From: Polytrichum commune
Lineage: Eukaryota; Streptophyta; Polytrichopsida; Polytrichales; Polytrichaceae
Direction of reading: 5' to 3'
DNA length: 64,000 nucleotides
Assembly (NCBI GenBank): GCA_950295325.1
Contig: OX485805.1
Span: 36,441,501 to 36,505,500, forward strand
The number at the start of each line of letters is the position of its first letter. Position 1 is the first letter of the stretch. The notes beneath the pieces are model-generated. The model was not told the origin of the DNA. It saw only the letters and a list, made by a program, of their open reading frames with translations, and made no database searches. Shown piece after piece: positions 23,451 through 33,542 of the stretch. Made by a program: the position numbers and the translations under genes.

Positions 23451-24118
23451 ACGAACGCGCGTTTGTTACTGTCATTTGCGGGTCGTCAATAAATCATTTA
23501 TTATTGGCAAGACATCTGTTGGTTCTTGTTTACGAACGTTCGTTCGCAAATTTGGTTTGATTTCCAAGGTGTTATTCATTTTCTATAAATACGAACGCGC
23601 GTTCGTATTTGTGTGCTTTGATTTTCATATGGCGTTATCAAAAGGTGTGGGGTTCGTTTTTAGGTTCATTTTGGGCTCATTTTTATTAGTTTTTTGGTAC
23701 ACATATTTATGTCCATGCCTTTGTGTAGATTTACGAACGCGCGTTCGTGAATCTTGGGTGTTTTTGGATCCCTGGTTACGAACGATCGTTCGTAAATCTA
23801 CGATATTGATATGATTCAGTGTATGTTCACGAACGGACGTTCGCAAATACAAGATGTTCCTTATTTAATCAATTACGAACGCACGTTCGTAAAGGTAGAA
23901 GGTGAGTGGGTATTTTACGAACGCACGTTCGTAAAGGTAGAAGGTGAGTGGGTATTTTACGAACGCACGTTCGTAAAAGTAGAGGGTGAGTGGGTATTTT
24001 ACGAACGCACGTTCGTAAAATTAGAAGGTGAGTGGGTATTTTACGAACGTGCGTTCGTAAAAGTAAAGGGCTTGGTGTATTAGATGTATAAACGCCACAT
24101 TTACGAACGATCGTTCGT
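23451..24118. promoter_or_regulatory. Cluster I: twelve 16-bp ACGAACG-N2-CGTTCGT palindromes
   Basis: Starts at 23451, 23532, 23591, 23733, 23778, 23829, 23875, 23917, 23959, 24001, 24043 and 24103. Most extend to TTTACGAACG / CGTTCGTAAA. The copies from 23875 to 24043 are exactly 42 bp apart, in a tandem repeat whose unit also contains GTAGAAGGTGAGTGGGTA. The cluster lies immediately 5' of the ParB-like gene (minus strand, ATG 23416), so it is in its promoter or 5' intron. Each copy is rich in CpG. The role as a binding site is inferred from symmetry, copy number and position. Confidence 0.85.
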
Positions 24119-24639
24119 AAATGTGGTCGTCTGTGTATGATAATAAATGCTTTCCGTACATATACGGATATGTATACATACGTATACGTATGTATGTGTT
24201 TATGAATGTTGCTATCGACATTGCTTGGATTTCTGCCTGCAACTCTTGATCAGAATGATGAAACACAAAGTGAAACATGGAATGACAACAAAATTTAGAT
24301 TCAGTGATTAAGAATTCATAATGAAGAGGAAAGTCCTAATTCATACAAAACATGACAAAGCTCATAATGCATAAAACATAACACATGGAATTCAACAAAG
24401 AACAATTCGAGATTGGAAAGAAGTGTTTTGAAAAGGAAACCTGTACTCACATTGAATTGTTGCACACCCAAAACTTGCTGCCTGCTACTCAGAAATCCAG
24501 AAACCTCACAAATGCACTGAATTCGCTTTCAAATGTAATCTTCTACCCTCGCTCCTTTCTCACACTCTCAAGCCTTCAGAACTTATTTACAAATCCTACA
24601 AATATTCTGATGTACACACAACTCACAAGCTTTCTGAAA
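24119..24639. other. Non-coding sequence between cluster I and the minisatellite
   Basis: No supported gene. A small alternating ATACGTATACGTATG palindromic stretch lies near 24160-24200. Confidence 0.4.
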
Positions 24640-24960
24640 CTCTCAAGCTCTCAAGCTTCTTGAAACACTCAACCTTTCAAGCTTTCTAAAACTCTCAAGC
24701 TTTCTAAAACACTCAACCTCTCAAGCTTTCTAAAGCACTCAACCTCTCAAGCTTTCTAAAACTCTAAACCTCTCAAGCTTTCTAAACCTCTCAAGCTTTC
24801 TAAAACTCTCAAGCTTTCTAAAACACTCAACCTCTCAAGCTTTCTAAAACTCTAAACCTCTCAAGCTTTCCAAAACTCTAAACCTCTCAAGCTTTCCAAA
24901 ACTCTCAACCCTCTCAAGATTTCTAAAAATCTCAACCTCTCAAGCGATCCTACTCTCAAG
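24640..24960. repeat. CTCAAGCTTTCTAAAAC minisatellite
   Basis: Irregular tandem copies of CTCTCAAGCTTTCTAAAAC alternating with CACTCAACCTCTCAAGC, units of about 19-27 bp, more than ten copies. Non-coding. Confidence 0.85.
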
Positions 24961-25144
24961 CTTCTGACAATGCGCGCCAAGAATAAACATAAAATGTGGC
25001 TATACAAATGGCAAGGGCTTCGCCGCACCTAAGCTCTCCCCTCTTCCTCTGCTCCAAATGACAAATGAGGAGGAGAGGAAGAGGTGCGGGGAGGTAGCCG
25101 GCACCGCTATGGTTTCCTGGCGGCGGCCACGTGGCTGACAGCCA

Positions 25145-25235
25145 CTGGCCAGGGCTGGGATGGGGATGGGGAGGGGAGGGAATGGGGAGGGGAGGGATGG
25201 GGATGGGGATGGGGATAGGGAGGGACGAGGGTTTA
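25145..25235 (+). repeat. GGGGATGGGGAGGG low-complexity tract
   Basis: Repeated GGGGATGGGG and GGGAGGGG units on the plus strand, with several G runs of 3-4 in close succession, so G-quadruplex formation is possible. Preceded by a GC-rich stretch (25010-25140) with no supported ORF. Confidence 0.75.
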
Positions 25236-25384
25236 CGAATTAAGAAATACGAAATGGTGGGAGCTTAGTTCGGGGACATGAATTTTACATTCCGTATCCC
25301 CTTAATACCTCTACAGTTGGATTCCTTGTAAACATATTTTAGAAAAGTATGTTCAGTTAATTTGTACAACACAATGCATGTCAT

Positions 25385-25615
25385 TTAGTAGGTTTTCGAT
25401 GAAGAATCCACCCCAATGTGTATATGGTGTTTTGCAAAATAGAGTTTTCATGAACCACACATCCTTAAAGTTGTTCAATGGTTCCTCAAACAAATTTTAC
25501 ATACATAAAGGATGCATTTTGAATTGTGGAGAGGGGCTATCAAATTCTCCTCAAGAGGTGGGGGAAAATTCATTTTTCAATACGATGTCATTAATTTCAT
25601 GAGGTGTTAGCTTGA
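25385..25615. repeat. Diverged direct repeat, copy A (with 26505-26755)
   Basis: Shares ATCCACCC, GTGTATATGGTGTTTT, GTTCAATGGTTCC, ATTGTGG and CAAGAGGTGG, in the same order and spacing, with copy B. Non-coding; likely an old repeat family. Confidence 0.6.
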
Positions 25616-25676
25616 CCCACCCTTAATATGATATTTAGTGTTAGATACTCTAAATACGAACGCATAGTACACTAAG

Positions 25677-26206
25677 GGCATGTTTAGACTTGGGGCCAAG
25701 GCCATTGTGAACGAAGGCCAATATGTCCCATGTGGCATGCAAATGGGCCCCCAAGGCCATTAATTTAATAAGAAAGTAACCTAACTCCATTCATTGCTTT
25801 CATGTGTAAACATATTTAGGTGGGGTTGGGGCCATTTGGAGGTTGCAATTATGAGAGGGTTATGAGAGGTTCCAACGTACTTATGAACTATTCTATGGAT
25901 AATGATTAAAGTATAATAAATTTAGAATTTCTCCCCTCCTACTCAATGCTCAAAGAATAAACTACTATAAGCGAATAAAAGCTCTAACAATGGCCTCAAC
26001 AAGAGGGAAAGAGTCCACAATGTTGGGAGCTCTCTTTTCCAAGGCTTGAGGCCATTGTCATGATGAATAAAATAATTTATTTGTGATTGGCCCCAACTCA
26101 TGGTCTAAACTTGAAGAGGCGAATCCCAACCTCTCTACCAATGAGAGGAGTGGATTTCCTTCACCCCAACCCATTTTTGAGCCTTGACTCCAAGTCTAAA
26201 CCCGTC
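25677..26206. mobile_element. MITE-like element, 530 bp, with 5-bp target duplication CTAAG
   Basis: Left end GGCATGTTTAGACTTGG and right end CCAAGTCTAAACCCGTC are inverted repeats (about 14 of 17 match). CTAAG occurs directly outside both ends (25672-25676 and 26207-26211). Inside, GGCCAAGGCC-like motifs recur near both ends. There is no coding capacity, so it is non-autonomous. The ends resemble common plant MITEs; the superfamily is not assigned. Confidence 0.75.
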
Positions 26207-26278
26207 CTAAGTATCACTAACGATCTAAACCCTAAGCCCGCAAACCACATATTAGACAACTTTCACAAACCATATACA

Positions 26279-26325
26279 CTAACCCCAAACCCCAAACCCC
26301 AAACCCTAACCCCTAAACCCTACAT
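26279..26325 (-). repeat. Short interstitial telomere-like repeat
   Basis: Runs of CCCCAAA and CCCTAAA-type units (several CCCCAAA, then CCCTAACCCCTAAACCCTA), matching the Arabidopsis-type plant telomere repeat in part. Too short and degenerate to be a chromosome end. Confidence 0.65.
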
Positions 26326-26504
26326 CTTTTTATCAAACCAACCCTTCTTAGGAGGTCAAGTCATTTAATTAGTTGTCGACTTGAACTAACAAACGAATTC
26401 TAGTGCCATCAACTTTAAATTTCACCAAATTGAATGATCAATTGCATTTAAACTTATAGTTCATAATATGGTCCGATGTTTGGCGAGCCTCAAGTGTAGG
26501 GGGT

Positions 26505-26755
26505 GGATTCAAATGAAAAATCCACCCGCAAGCATGTGTATATGGTGTTTTAAAATATAATTTTTTCATGGACAATATGTCTTTCAAGGTGTTCAATGGT
26601 TCCTTAAAAACCAATTATTGGATAAAGGACTCAATTTCAGATTGTGGCGAGCCTGCGCTATCCTAAACCTTTACAAGAGGTGGAGGAAATTTTATTTCCC
26701 ATAGGACGTCAAACACATGATATTAATAATTGTAAGTGTGACTTCACGTAGGCAT
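26505..26755. repeat. Diverged direct repeat, copy B (with 25385-25615)
   Basis: See copy A. The two copies flank the 530-bp MITE and the telomere-like stretch. Confidence 0.6.
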
Positions 26756-27986
26756 GGTTTCAATTCTTATCATTATCGTATGCACCGTTCCGAAGTGATT
26801 GATCATTTCCAATCATGCCATTTTAATTCATTATTTTCAAACCTAGTGTTACATTTGAATGAAGACCTTACCTACATATATTGGGTATGATTACTTCAAA
26901 ATGTCCTCAATTTACCTAGTACAAGCCATTATGGATTAAGCGACTTTTTATTGGTATTCATGCAGTTGGTGACCATATTAAGGGCATATAGTTATTATAG
27001 AATTTGATCACACAATCCATACTTAATATTATTATAACTTGCATGTCTTAGGCCCTTAATTCATGCGTCAATGATTTTCTGTTCATGGGTCCATGAGTCC
27101 CACTCCCACCTTATTGAGTGATATAAATATAGTTTCTATATTTAGTTTCTTTTATATATCAGGGTTAAGAAGAGTTATGGATGGTATTTCCATTGAATTG
27201 ATTCAAGTTCCATTAATTCTCGGTATGTTCCCTTCCTTTGGGGTCTATTTCTCATTTCATGTGCAAATATTTTCATGTAACTATGTTTTATAATTTCGTT
27301 CACTTCAATGCCTTTATGTCTAATATAAGTTGTATCCGATTTGGAAACTATACGTATGGAAGTTTTAGTTTGTAATTACAAGTCCATATTTGAAATTTAA
27401 AGTGCGTTCTTAAATAGTCTCAAAATCAACTAAATGACTCCAATTACCAAATATACCATTATTGTATTAGATATGAATTGTTAATTAACTTGGACTTCAC
27501 ACCTTGGTTGCAAATCATTTAATCTTCTATGTCAAAATTCATAATATTTAAATATCATGTAACTTATATATGTATATATATATATATAGATTTGGTGGTT
27601 CAGACCTTGCTTACATCTAAGGTGTGCGACCGATTTACATTTTTTTCCAATATAATGTGCGTGCATGCAATACATGTTGCATACAAAATGCTATTTATAT
27701 AATTGGTCATGGTGGGAATCGCATGGCAGGAATGGCATATTGGTAGGTCTAGGTAGGGGGCGGGAGTCCGCTTTTTAAAGAGCATCCAAGAGATTTTGAA
27801 CCACCGGGGGGAGGTACTTAAAGCTTTTCCCCCCACGGGAGAGCTATTTTCTGCGGCTGACGGGAGGTGTGCGCTCTAGAGAGTCGTCGGAGCGCGCTCA
27901 AGCCACCCTCCTGTTCGTCAACCGTACTCCTCACAGGTACAGGACACATCATATCCCTCATATACCGCCGCAAATACCGGATACTT
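26756..27986. other. AT-rich non-coding region, then a GC-richer block
   Basis: No supported gene. A short (TA)n tract lies at about 27568-27590. From about 27720 to 27960 the sequence is GC-richer, without a convincing ORF, and leads into palindrome cluster II. Confidence 0.4.
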
Positions 27987-28971
27987 ACGAACGCGCGTTC
28001 GTAAGTATGAGGTCCCATCACTAGTACAGTTGGATCGGACGGAATGTTGTGGGTTTACGAACGTGCGTTCGTAACTACCAAAGTAGACCAGAGTCGACGT
28101 TGTGACACATGTATATCAATCATGTGCAATGCGAATAGTGGTTCATTTACGAACGTGCGTTCGTAAATGTGGCATCTACGCTTTTATGTGTGTACAATTA
28201 TAAATATAATGGTTGTTCATTTACGAACGTGCGTTCGTAAGTACGCCATCTATGATTTCCTGGTATATACATTCAGATGGGGGTTGCTGTGGTTTTACGA
28301 ACGTGCGTTCGTAAAGATGAGGTCCCATCACTAGAACTGTTGGATCGGACGGAATGTTGTGGGTTTACGAACGCACGTTCGTAACTATCAAATTAGACCA
28401 TAGTCGACGTTGTGACACATGTATATCAATCATTTGCAATGCGAATGGTGGTTCATTTACGAACGTGCGTTCGTAAATGTGGCATCTACGCTTTTATGTG
28501 TGTACAATTATAAATATAATGGTTGTTCATTTACGAACGTGCGTTCGTAAGTACGCCATCTACGATTTCCTGGTGTACACCTGCAGATAGCGATTGTTGT
28601 GGTCTTACGAACGTGCGTTCGTAAAAATGCTATCTATTTTGTCCCGATATACTCTTGGAAATTCAAGATAGTTGTGGTTTACAAATTTTGGTCGTTAATA
28701 CAACATGCGAGTTTTGTACTGGTTTCCAGAAAAAACTCCTCGTTTATAAACCTTTATACCCAAATTCATTCATCCTATGCTATACGAACGTGCGTTCGTA
28801 TAAAAAACTTGTACGTTCTGCTCATGCAGGTCGATGGTCTGTAATTAACGAACGCACTTTCGTAAATTCCATCTGCGATCAATATGATAGCACATTGAAA
28901 GGCTTTCTAAGTTATTGACTTTCACACACAGGCACATTCACTATTGTAGTCGTATACGAACGGACGTTCGT
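27987..28971. promoter_or_regulatory. Cluster II: twelve 16-bp ACGAACG-N2-CGTTCGT palindromes
   Basis: Starts at 27987, 28057, 28149, 28223, 28297, 28367, 28459, 28533, 28607, 28784, 28848 and 28956. Spacing from 28057 to 28607 runs 92, 74, 74, 70, 92, 74, 74, because a block of about 310 bp (beginning GAGGTCCCATCACTAG, near 28009 and 28318) is tandemly duplicated. The last copies are less regular; 28848 has one arm changed (CTTTCGT). The cluster lies upstream of the plus-strand ORF at 29125, as cluster I lies upstream of the ParB-like gene. A half-site (CCGTTCGTGAA) occurs at the start of the ORF itself. Confidence 0.85.
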
Positions 28972-29124
28972 ATTTAGAACTTGACTGATTTGACATGCTG
29001 CGTTGAATGTCGTCCATGTTGGCTGTCATTCTTTCGTTTACGTTTGGGTCTCCTGGTGCCTCTGGTTTTTGTAGGTGGGATGGCGATGCATGTGGGTGGT
29101 AGTTCTCTGGAGTTGTGAACAGAC

Positions 29125-29749
29125 ATGTCGTCCTCCGTTCGTGAATGTGAAATTTCATCCTCATCCGCGGGTAGTTTTGACGACACAAACGTGGAGGGTG
29201 TGTCATTGCGTACATCCTCTCATGATTCTTTTCAAGTGCACGACCGTTCGCTACATTCCGGTGTGGACGACGATGACATTCCTTTGTGTGCAGGATATGG
29301 TAGGGAGAAATGGGTGGGCCTTGATGTGGTTCTACTTAATGATCTAGGTGTCCCGGTGGCAAATGGCATATGTAGAAACTCCGATCCCCGTGAATGTGTT
29401 GATGCCAATCCCCTTGGTCTCCATGATGTTGGGGTGTGCATCTTGAATTCTTTGCTTCCGCTTGAGGTCCCTGTGACTTGGAGGTTTTCATTGCGCCGAT
29501 GGCCCCTTCGTCGGGTTCTCCATGAAGAAGTAAGCTTGTGGGATCATGGGCGACGGCATGAGCAAGTTCAATCAACCTTGGTTTCCAACACTCGTCCTCG
29601 CAAGGGCCTCCGTAGATATGATTCTAGCCGTGCGCCTCCTGATGATAAAGAGTGTTGTGAGACCAAATCCACCACCCTTAAGCGTCCTAGTCCGGGTGAT
29701 GACTTTGAGAATCACATTTATCTATCACAATCATGGAACCATATGCAAG
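29125..29749 (+). CDS. Plus-strand ORF with a transposon-associated (DUF8039-like) domain, first exon
   Basis: ATG ORF (MSSSVRECEISSSSAGSF) open to 29766, with a likely donor ATGCAAG|GTGATT at 29749/29750. After an acidic/Ser-rich N-terminus, residues of about 55-135 (from GREKWVGLDVVLLND through VANGICRNSDP to LPLEVPVTWRFSLRRWPLRRV) resemble the small domain found in plant CACTA-type proteins, where a V(A)xG motif and a final W/R-rich strand recur. This assignment is by remembered pattern only. A Lys/Arg/Pro-rich tail follows. A candidate acceptor at about 29828 (GTGCTAG) joins in phase to a Gln/Pro-rich exon (ELAVPATANQLPPMQSQPQ), which has become the minisatellite. It lies 1.7 kb upstream of the transposase on the same strand. 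Confidence 0.5.
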
Positions 29750-29829
29750 GTGATTTTCATGTTTAAATGAACATGCATTGTCTCACTCATTGTACTTTAT
29801 TAATGTTGGCCTCTTGGCTTGTGCTAGAG

Positions 29830-30793
29830 TTGGCTGTCCCGGCCACAGCTAACCAGCTGCCTCCAATGCAATCACAACCACAACTAACCAGCTGCCTCCA
29901 ATGCAGTCGCAACCACAGCTAACCAGCTGCCTCCGATGCAGTCGCAGCCGCAGTTAACCAGTTGCCTCTTGATACAGTCCCGGCCACAGCTAACCAGCTG
30001 CCTCCAATGCAATCACAACCACAGCTAACCAGCTGCCTCCAATGCAGTCGCAACCACAGCTAACCAGCTGCCTCCGATGCAGTCGCAGCCGCAGTTAACC
30101 AGTTGCCTCTTGATACAGTCCCGGCCACAGCTAACCAGCTGCCTCCAATGCAATCACAACCGCAGTTAACCAGTTGCCTCTTGATACAGTCCCGGCCACA
30201 GCTAACCAGCTGCCTCCAATGCAATCACAACCGCAGTTAACCAGTTGCCTCTTGATACAGTCCCGGCCACAGCTAACCAGCTGCCTCCAATGCACTCACA
30301 ACCACAGCTAACCAGCTGCCTCCAATGCAATCACAACCACAGCTAACCAGCTGCCTCCAATGCAGTCGCAACCACAGCTAACCAGCTGCCTCCGATGCAG
30401 TCGCAGCCGCAGTTAACCAGTTGCCTCTTGATACAGTCCCGGCCACAGCTAACCAGCTGCCTCCAATGCAATCACAACCGCAGTTAACCAGTTGCCTCTT
30501 GATACAGTCCCGGCCACAGCTAACCAGCTGCCTCCAATGCACTCACAACCACAGCTAACCAGCTGCCTCCAATGCAATCACAACCACAGCTAACCAGCTG
30601 CCTCCGATGCAGTCGCAGCCGCAGTTAACCAGTTGCCTCTTGATACAGTCCCGGCCACAGCTAACCAGCTGCCTCCAATGCAATCACAACCACAGCTAAC
30701 CAGCTGCCTCCAATGCAGTCGCAACCACAGCTAACCAGCTGCCTCCGATGCAGTCGCAGCCGCAGTTAACCAGTTGCCTCTTGATACAGTCTC
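29830..30793 (+). repeat. 35/36-bp minisatellite derived from a Gln/Pro-rich exon
   Basis: About 27 units of CAGCTAACCAGCTGCCTCC plus ATGCAATCACAAC-type sequence (35 bp), interspersed with a 36-bp variant (CAGTTAACCAGTTGCCTC then TTGATACAGTCCCGG). Unit types occur in recurring order, a higher-order pattern. The first unit is in frame with the exon at 29125-29749, but the 35-bp period shifts the frame each unit and reaches TAA, so most of the array is not coding. The expansion has therefore probably disabled the upstream gene or become untranslated. Confidence 0.9.
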
Positions 30794-31448
30794 CCCTAGC
30801 CGCTAATCGAGCATTTCCCTAAGTCTTTGTTTTCGATCCTTTACTAATGAATTAATCTAACCCACTAATTCCACTAAATAACTACCTAATCCCCACATGT
30901 TGTCTCAAGCTCTAAGAGCTCACTCCACTTGAGAGGAATTGAGAGAGAGAACTTAACTAATTAAATTCACTAAAAACTAATGTCCTACACGCGTAGCTCA
31001 AGCTTTTAAGAGCTTGCTCCCTTGAGAGCGCTTGATGAAGAGAGAGAGAAATGAGAGAAAAAACACCTTAAGTAGCAAAGAGGGAGAGAGGGAGAGAGGG
31101 GGAAAGAGGTGAGGATAGGGTGAGAGGATTGGCACCTCCAATCACAATCCTTTAACCCTCTCCTCCAAAGTAGGGACTAATCCCCATCCACCAAGCTTCC
31201 TTCTTCCCAAACTACCAAGGTGGATCCAAAAGTGGGCATTTAACTCGCGGAGCTCACCTTGCTTCACCTTACCCCCCACTCACCTAATCAAGGCATCCTC
31301 TTATTGAAGTTAAACCTTGAAATTACTACACAACACATTCTAATGCCTAAACTTAAATCCATACCACACTTCACTCTTTTTATGTTTTGTGAATAATCAT
31401 AGCACATCAAAGTCACACTAAAATTGGTTTCGAAGACTTAATCACCAC
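30794..31448. other. Non-coding region before the transposase
   Basis: No ORF supported. Contains a purine-rich tract of GAGAGGGA units (about 31035-31110) and AT-rich sequence; probably intron or promoter of the transposase. Confidence 0.45.
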
Positions 31449-32379
31449 ATGTGGGCACCATTTTGGGCTCACAAGCGTCGACGGGATCGCATATTAGAAG
31501 ACGATTCTATCCGTCTCGTGTCCGCCAAGGATTGTTGTGCAAAAAGATGTTGCCAATTTTTCCCCCGCGAAAAAATTAAGTCTTTACGTCAGGAGATGTG
31601 GCTCGCGGATTTTCGTATGAGGTCAGCAAAGAAACTCGAGGTCCATAGAAATTTGCACCTTGATGCCCATGGCCATAAGGTGGTGACCCTCGAGAATGTG
31701 GAAGTGTGTTGTACCGCATGGTATACCATTCATGTCGTCTCCAAGGCTGACTTTTATAGGTTTAGAAAGTATTCATCATTGGGTCGTCGCTCTCGATTTC
31801 ATGGCAATGCGGGCACAAAGAAACCTAGGGAGGCTACACTCCAAGCCTCCGCCACACTCTCCATGATCATAGTGCCATTGGCCGATGCAATGCCCCACAA
31901 GACGAGGACATTGTCGACAGGGGAGAAAGTTGTTCAAATGGTGTTGCCCACGGGCACAAAATGGAAGAACATATTAACGGATATCAACGAAGTGGGTCGC
32001 ATAGCGGGTTGTGGGCCCATTTCTTTGTCCAAGTTGAGTGTCATTAAAAACCAACAATTTGCAGAATACATTTTGAAGAGACCTGGTGACAAGTTCGCGA
32101 GGTGCACGACGTGTGAAAAATACAAAGGTCTTCGAGACGCCCACCCCATAGGTACTGAGTCTCATACCAGGCATCAGGCAAAATATATTGAACATGTCAA
32201 CAACCAAGAGGCTCACCGTCAAGATTACTACAAGAACCGTGCTCTATCCATAATGAGGCCTGCAGAGGTTCTAACAATTATCCATGATAAAATGGACCAC
32301 TCGAAGACCGCATGCCCTTGTTATGCTCGCAAAATAAAGGCCACGGATGGTCTTTTCAAGTTGCCCGTATCTGTAACAG
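31449..32379 (+). CDS. DUF7869-type transposase, N-terminal and middle part
   Basis: ORF from ATG 31449 (MWAPFWAHKRRRDR); the true start could be in an upstream exon. Visible motifs: CCAKRCC near residue 29, VEVCCTAWY (Cys pair), the GDKFARCTTCEKY zinc-like Cys pair, and IIHDKMDHSKTACP, which fits the conserved DxxDxxKT region of this family (likely containing a catalytic Asp). The first exon ends at GTAACAG|GTTTGT (32379) and resumes at 32505. It is the transposase-like gene of the giant element, expected to act in the nucleus on the terminal repeats. Family assignment comes from the motif set here plus DNCAKDNK and GHTHDDID in the downstream part. Confidence 0.85.
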
Positions 32380-32504
32380 GTTTGTATGGCATCACACACC
32401 TATATTCACCCTAAATCTTATTTTATTGGGTGGGTTTTCCAAATGTTCTACTTCAGTGGTCTCTTCATTTTTTTGGAGATTAACCCATCGTTTGTTTTTT
32501 ATAG
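32380..32504 (+). other. Transposase intron
   Basis: A 125-bp GT-AG intron: donor ACAG|GTTTGT, acceptor TTTTTTATAG|GT. Splicing restores VTGMIAHGHGD, the conserved family sequence. Confidence 0.8.
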
Positions 32505-32569
32505 GTATGATTGCCCACGGCCATGGGGACGTAAAATATGCCCATTATGGTTTGGATTTTTACCCTGGC
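32505..32569 (+). pseudogene. Transposase exon 2, left piece, interrupted by LTR retrotransposon
   Basis: Encodes MIAHGHGDVKYAHYGLDFYPG and is then cut by the LTR at 32570. The same reading frame resumes at 39765 (DANHTVGSF) after the duplicated CTGGC. The insertion is simple and precise; removing one target duplication copy and the element would leave the frame intact. Confidence 0.9.
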
Positions 32570-33542
32570 TGTCGCAACCCTTGCTAGCCCCCTTAGCAAT
32601 CTTGCCAATTTTCCTTTCTAGCAAAGGTTACGAGCGCTAACCCTTCGCATTCCGCCATGCTAATGGTTAGCTCCTCTTACCCCGGACCATATAGTCCATA
32701 GGAGGGGAACCAACCCTCCTACTTTGATTTCGGGACTCACCCCTTGATCGGTAACCAATTCTTAGATGTGGACTTCCATCCGTGGAAGTCCAATCCTATG
32801 TTGATCATCGCATTGCCGGAGCAACACTACAACAACCCGAACCATACTAGGCAACTATGGCCTCACAATGGGCCAAAGCCCATGGAGGCCATGCCGTTCG
32901 GCCTCGGGTGGGTGAGGCCACACCACCTCACCCATATAAGCCTCTAGGACTTCACGCGGGGCCCCTACCCCACCGTCAACCAACCTCTTGTCTCTCTACC
33001 AAGAGTTGGGGCCAAGTGGACATTTTCCCTTAGCCGCTGGGCCTAGAAGCCCCCAGCAGCTTCAGACCATCATAAATTCCTTGTATGATGTCTGATTCCA
33101 GCAACCAACCACTTTATCTTCATCTACGCTTCACGTAGATGCCGATGGACTCCTCACTTGCCCCATTCGGGCAAGTCTTGAGGAAGTTATGCCTGTTTGA
33201 ACCTTGGCAGTCCCGGGAATCACTCCCAGGCACTGCTGTAGCAGGGGGCTGTCCCGGGACAGCACCCCACTCAAATGGCCATAACTCCTAGCTCACACCT
33301 CGGATTGAGGTGTTCTTGAGCATTCTAGAATCACCACGCCATGAGCTACGCATAGCTCATGGCCTCACCCTCATGCCTCCTAGTCTTTGTGGGTGGGAGG
33401 CGTTCCCAACGCCCGGGGCCCTCACCCACACTAGGATCACTTGGGCCCTCTCACCAACGGCGCCACAAGTCCCGGGTGTCACTCCGGGGTCCCCCTTGTG
33501 CCCATGGTGTTTCGGGCACTCCTCATGGAGAGGTGCGCGACA
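32570..33542 (-). repeat. LTR (left copy, 3' LTR of the element)
   Basis: 973 bp, aligned without length change to the right copy. One difference was seen by eye (G at 33350 versus A at 39567). ORFs within it are present in both copies and have no coding character. Confidence 0.95.

Noticed and set aside
23811-24083. ORF made of repeated YERTFVKVEGEWVF units
   Set aside because: It is the translation of the 42-bp palindrome repeat (42 is divisible by three, so the frame stays open). No independent coding evidence.
26279-26325. Chromosome end or fusion site
   Set aside because: Only a few degenerate units and ordinary sequence on both sides.
15764-28971. Palindromes as bacterial-type terminators or restriction-site clusters
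   Set aside because: No T-run follows the arms, and spliced genes around them are eukaryotic. The centre varies, so no single restriction site explains them.
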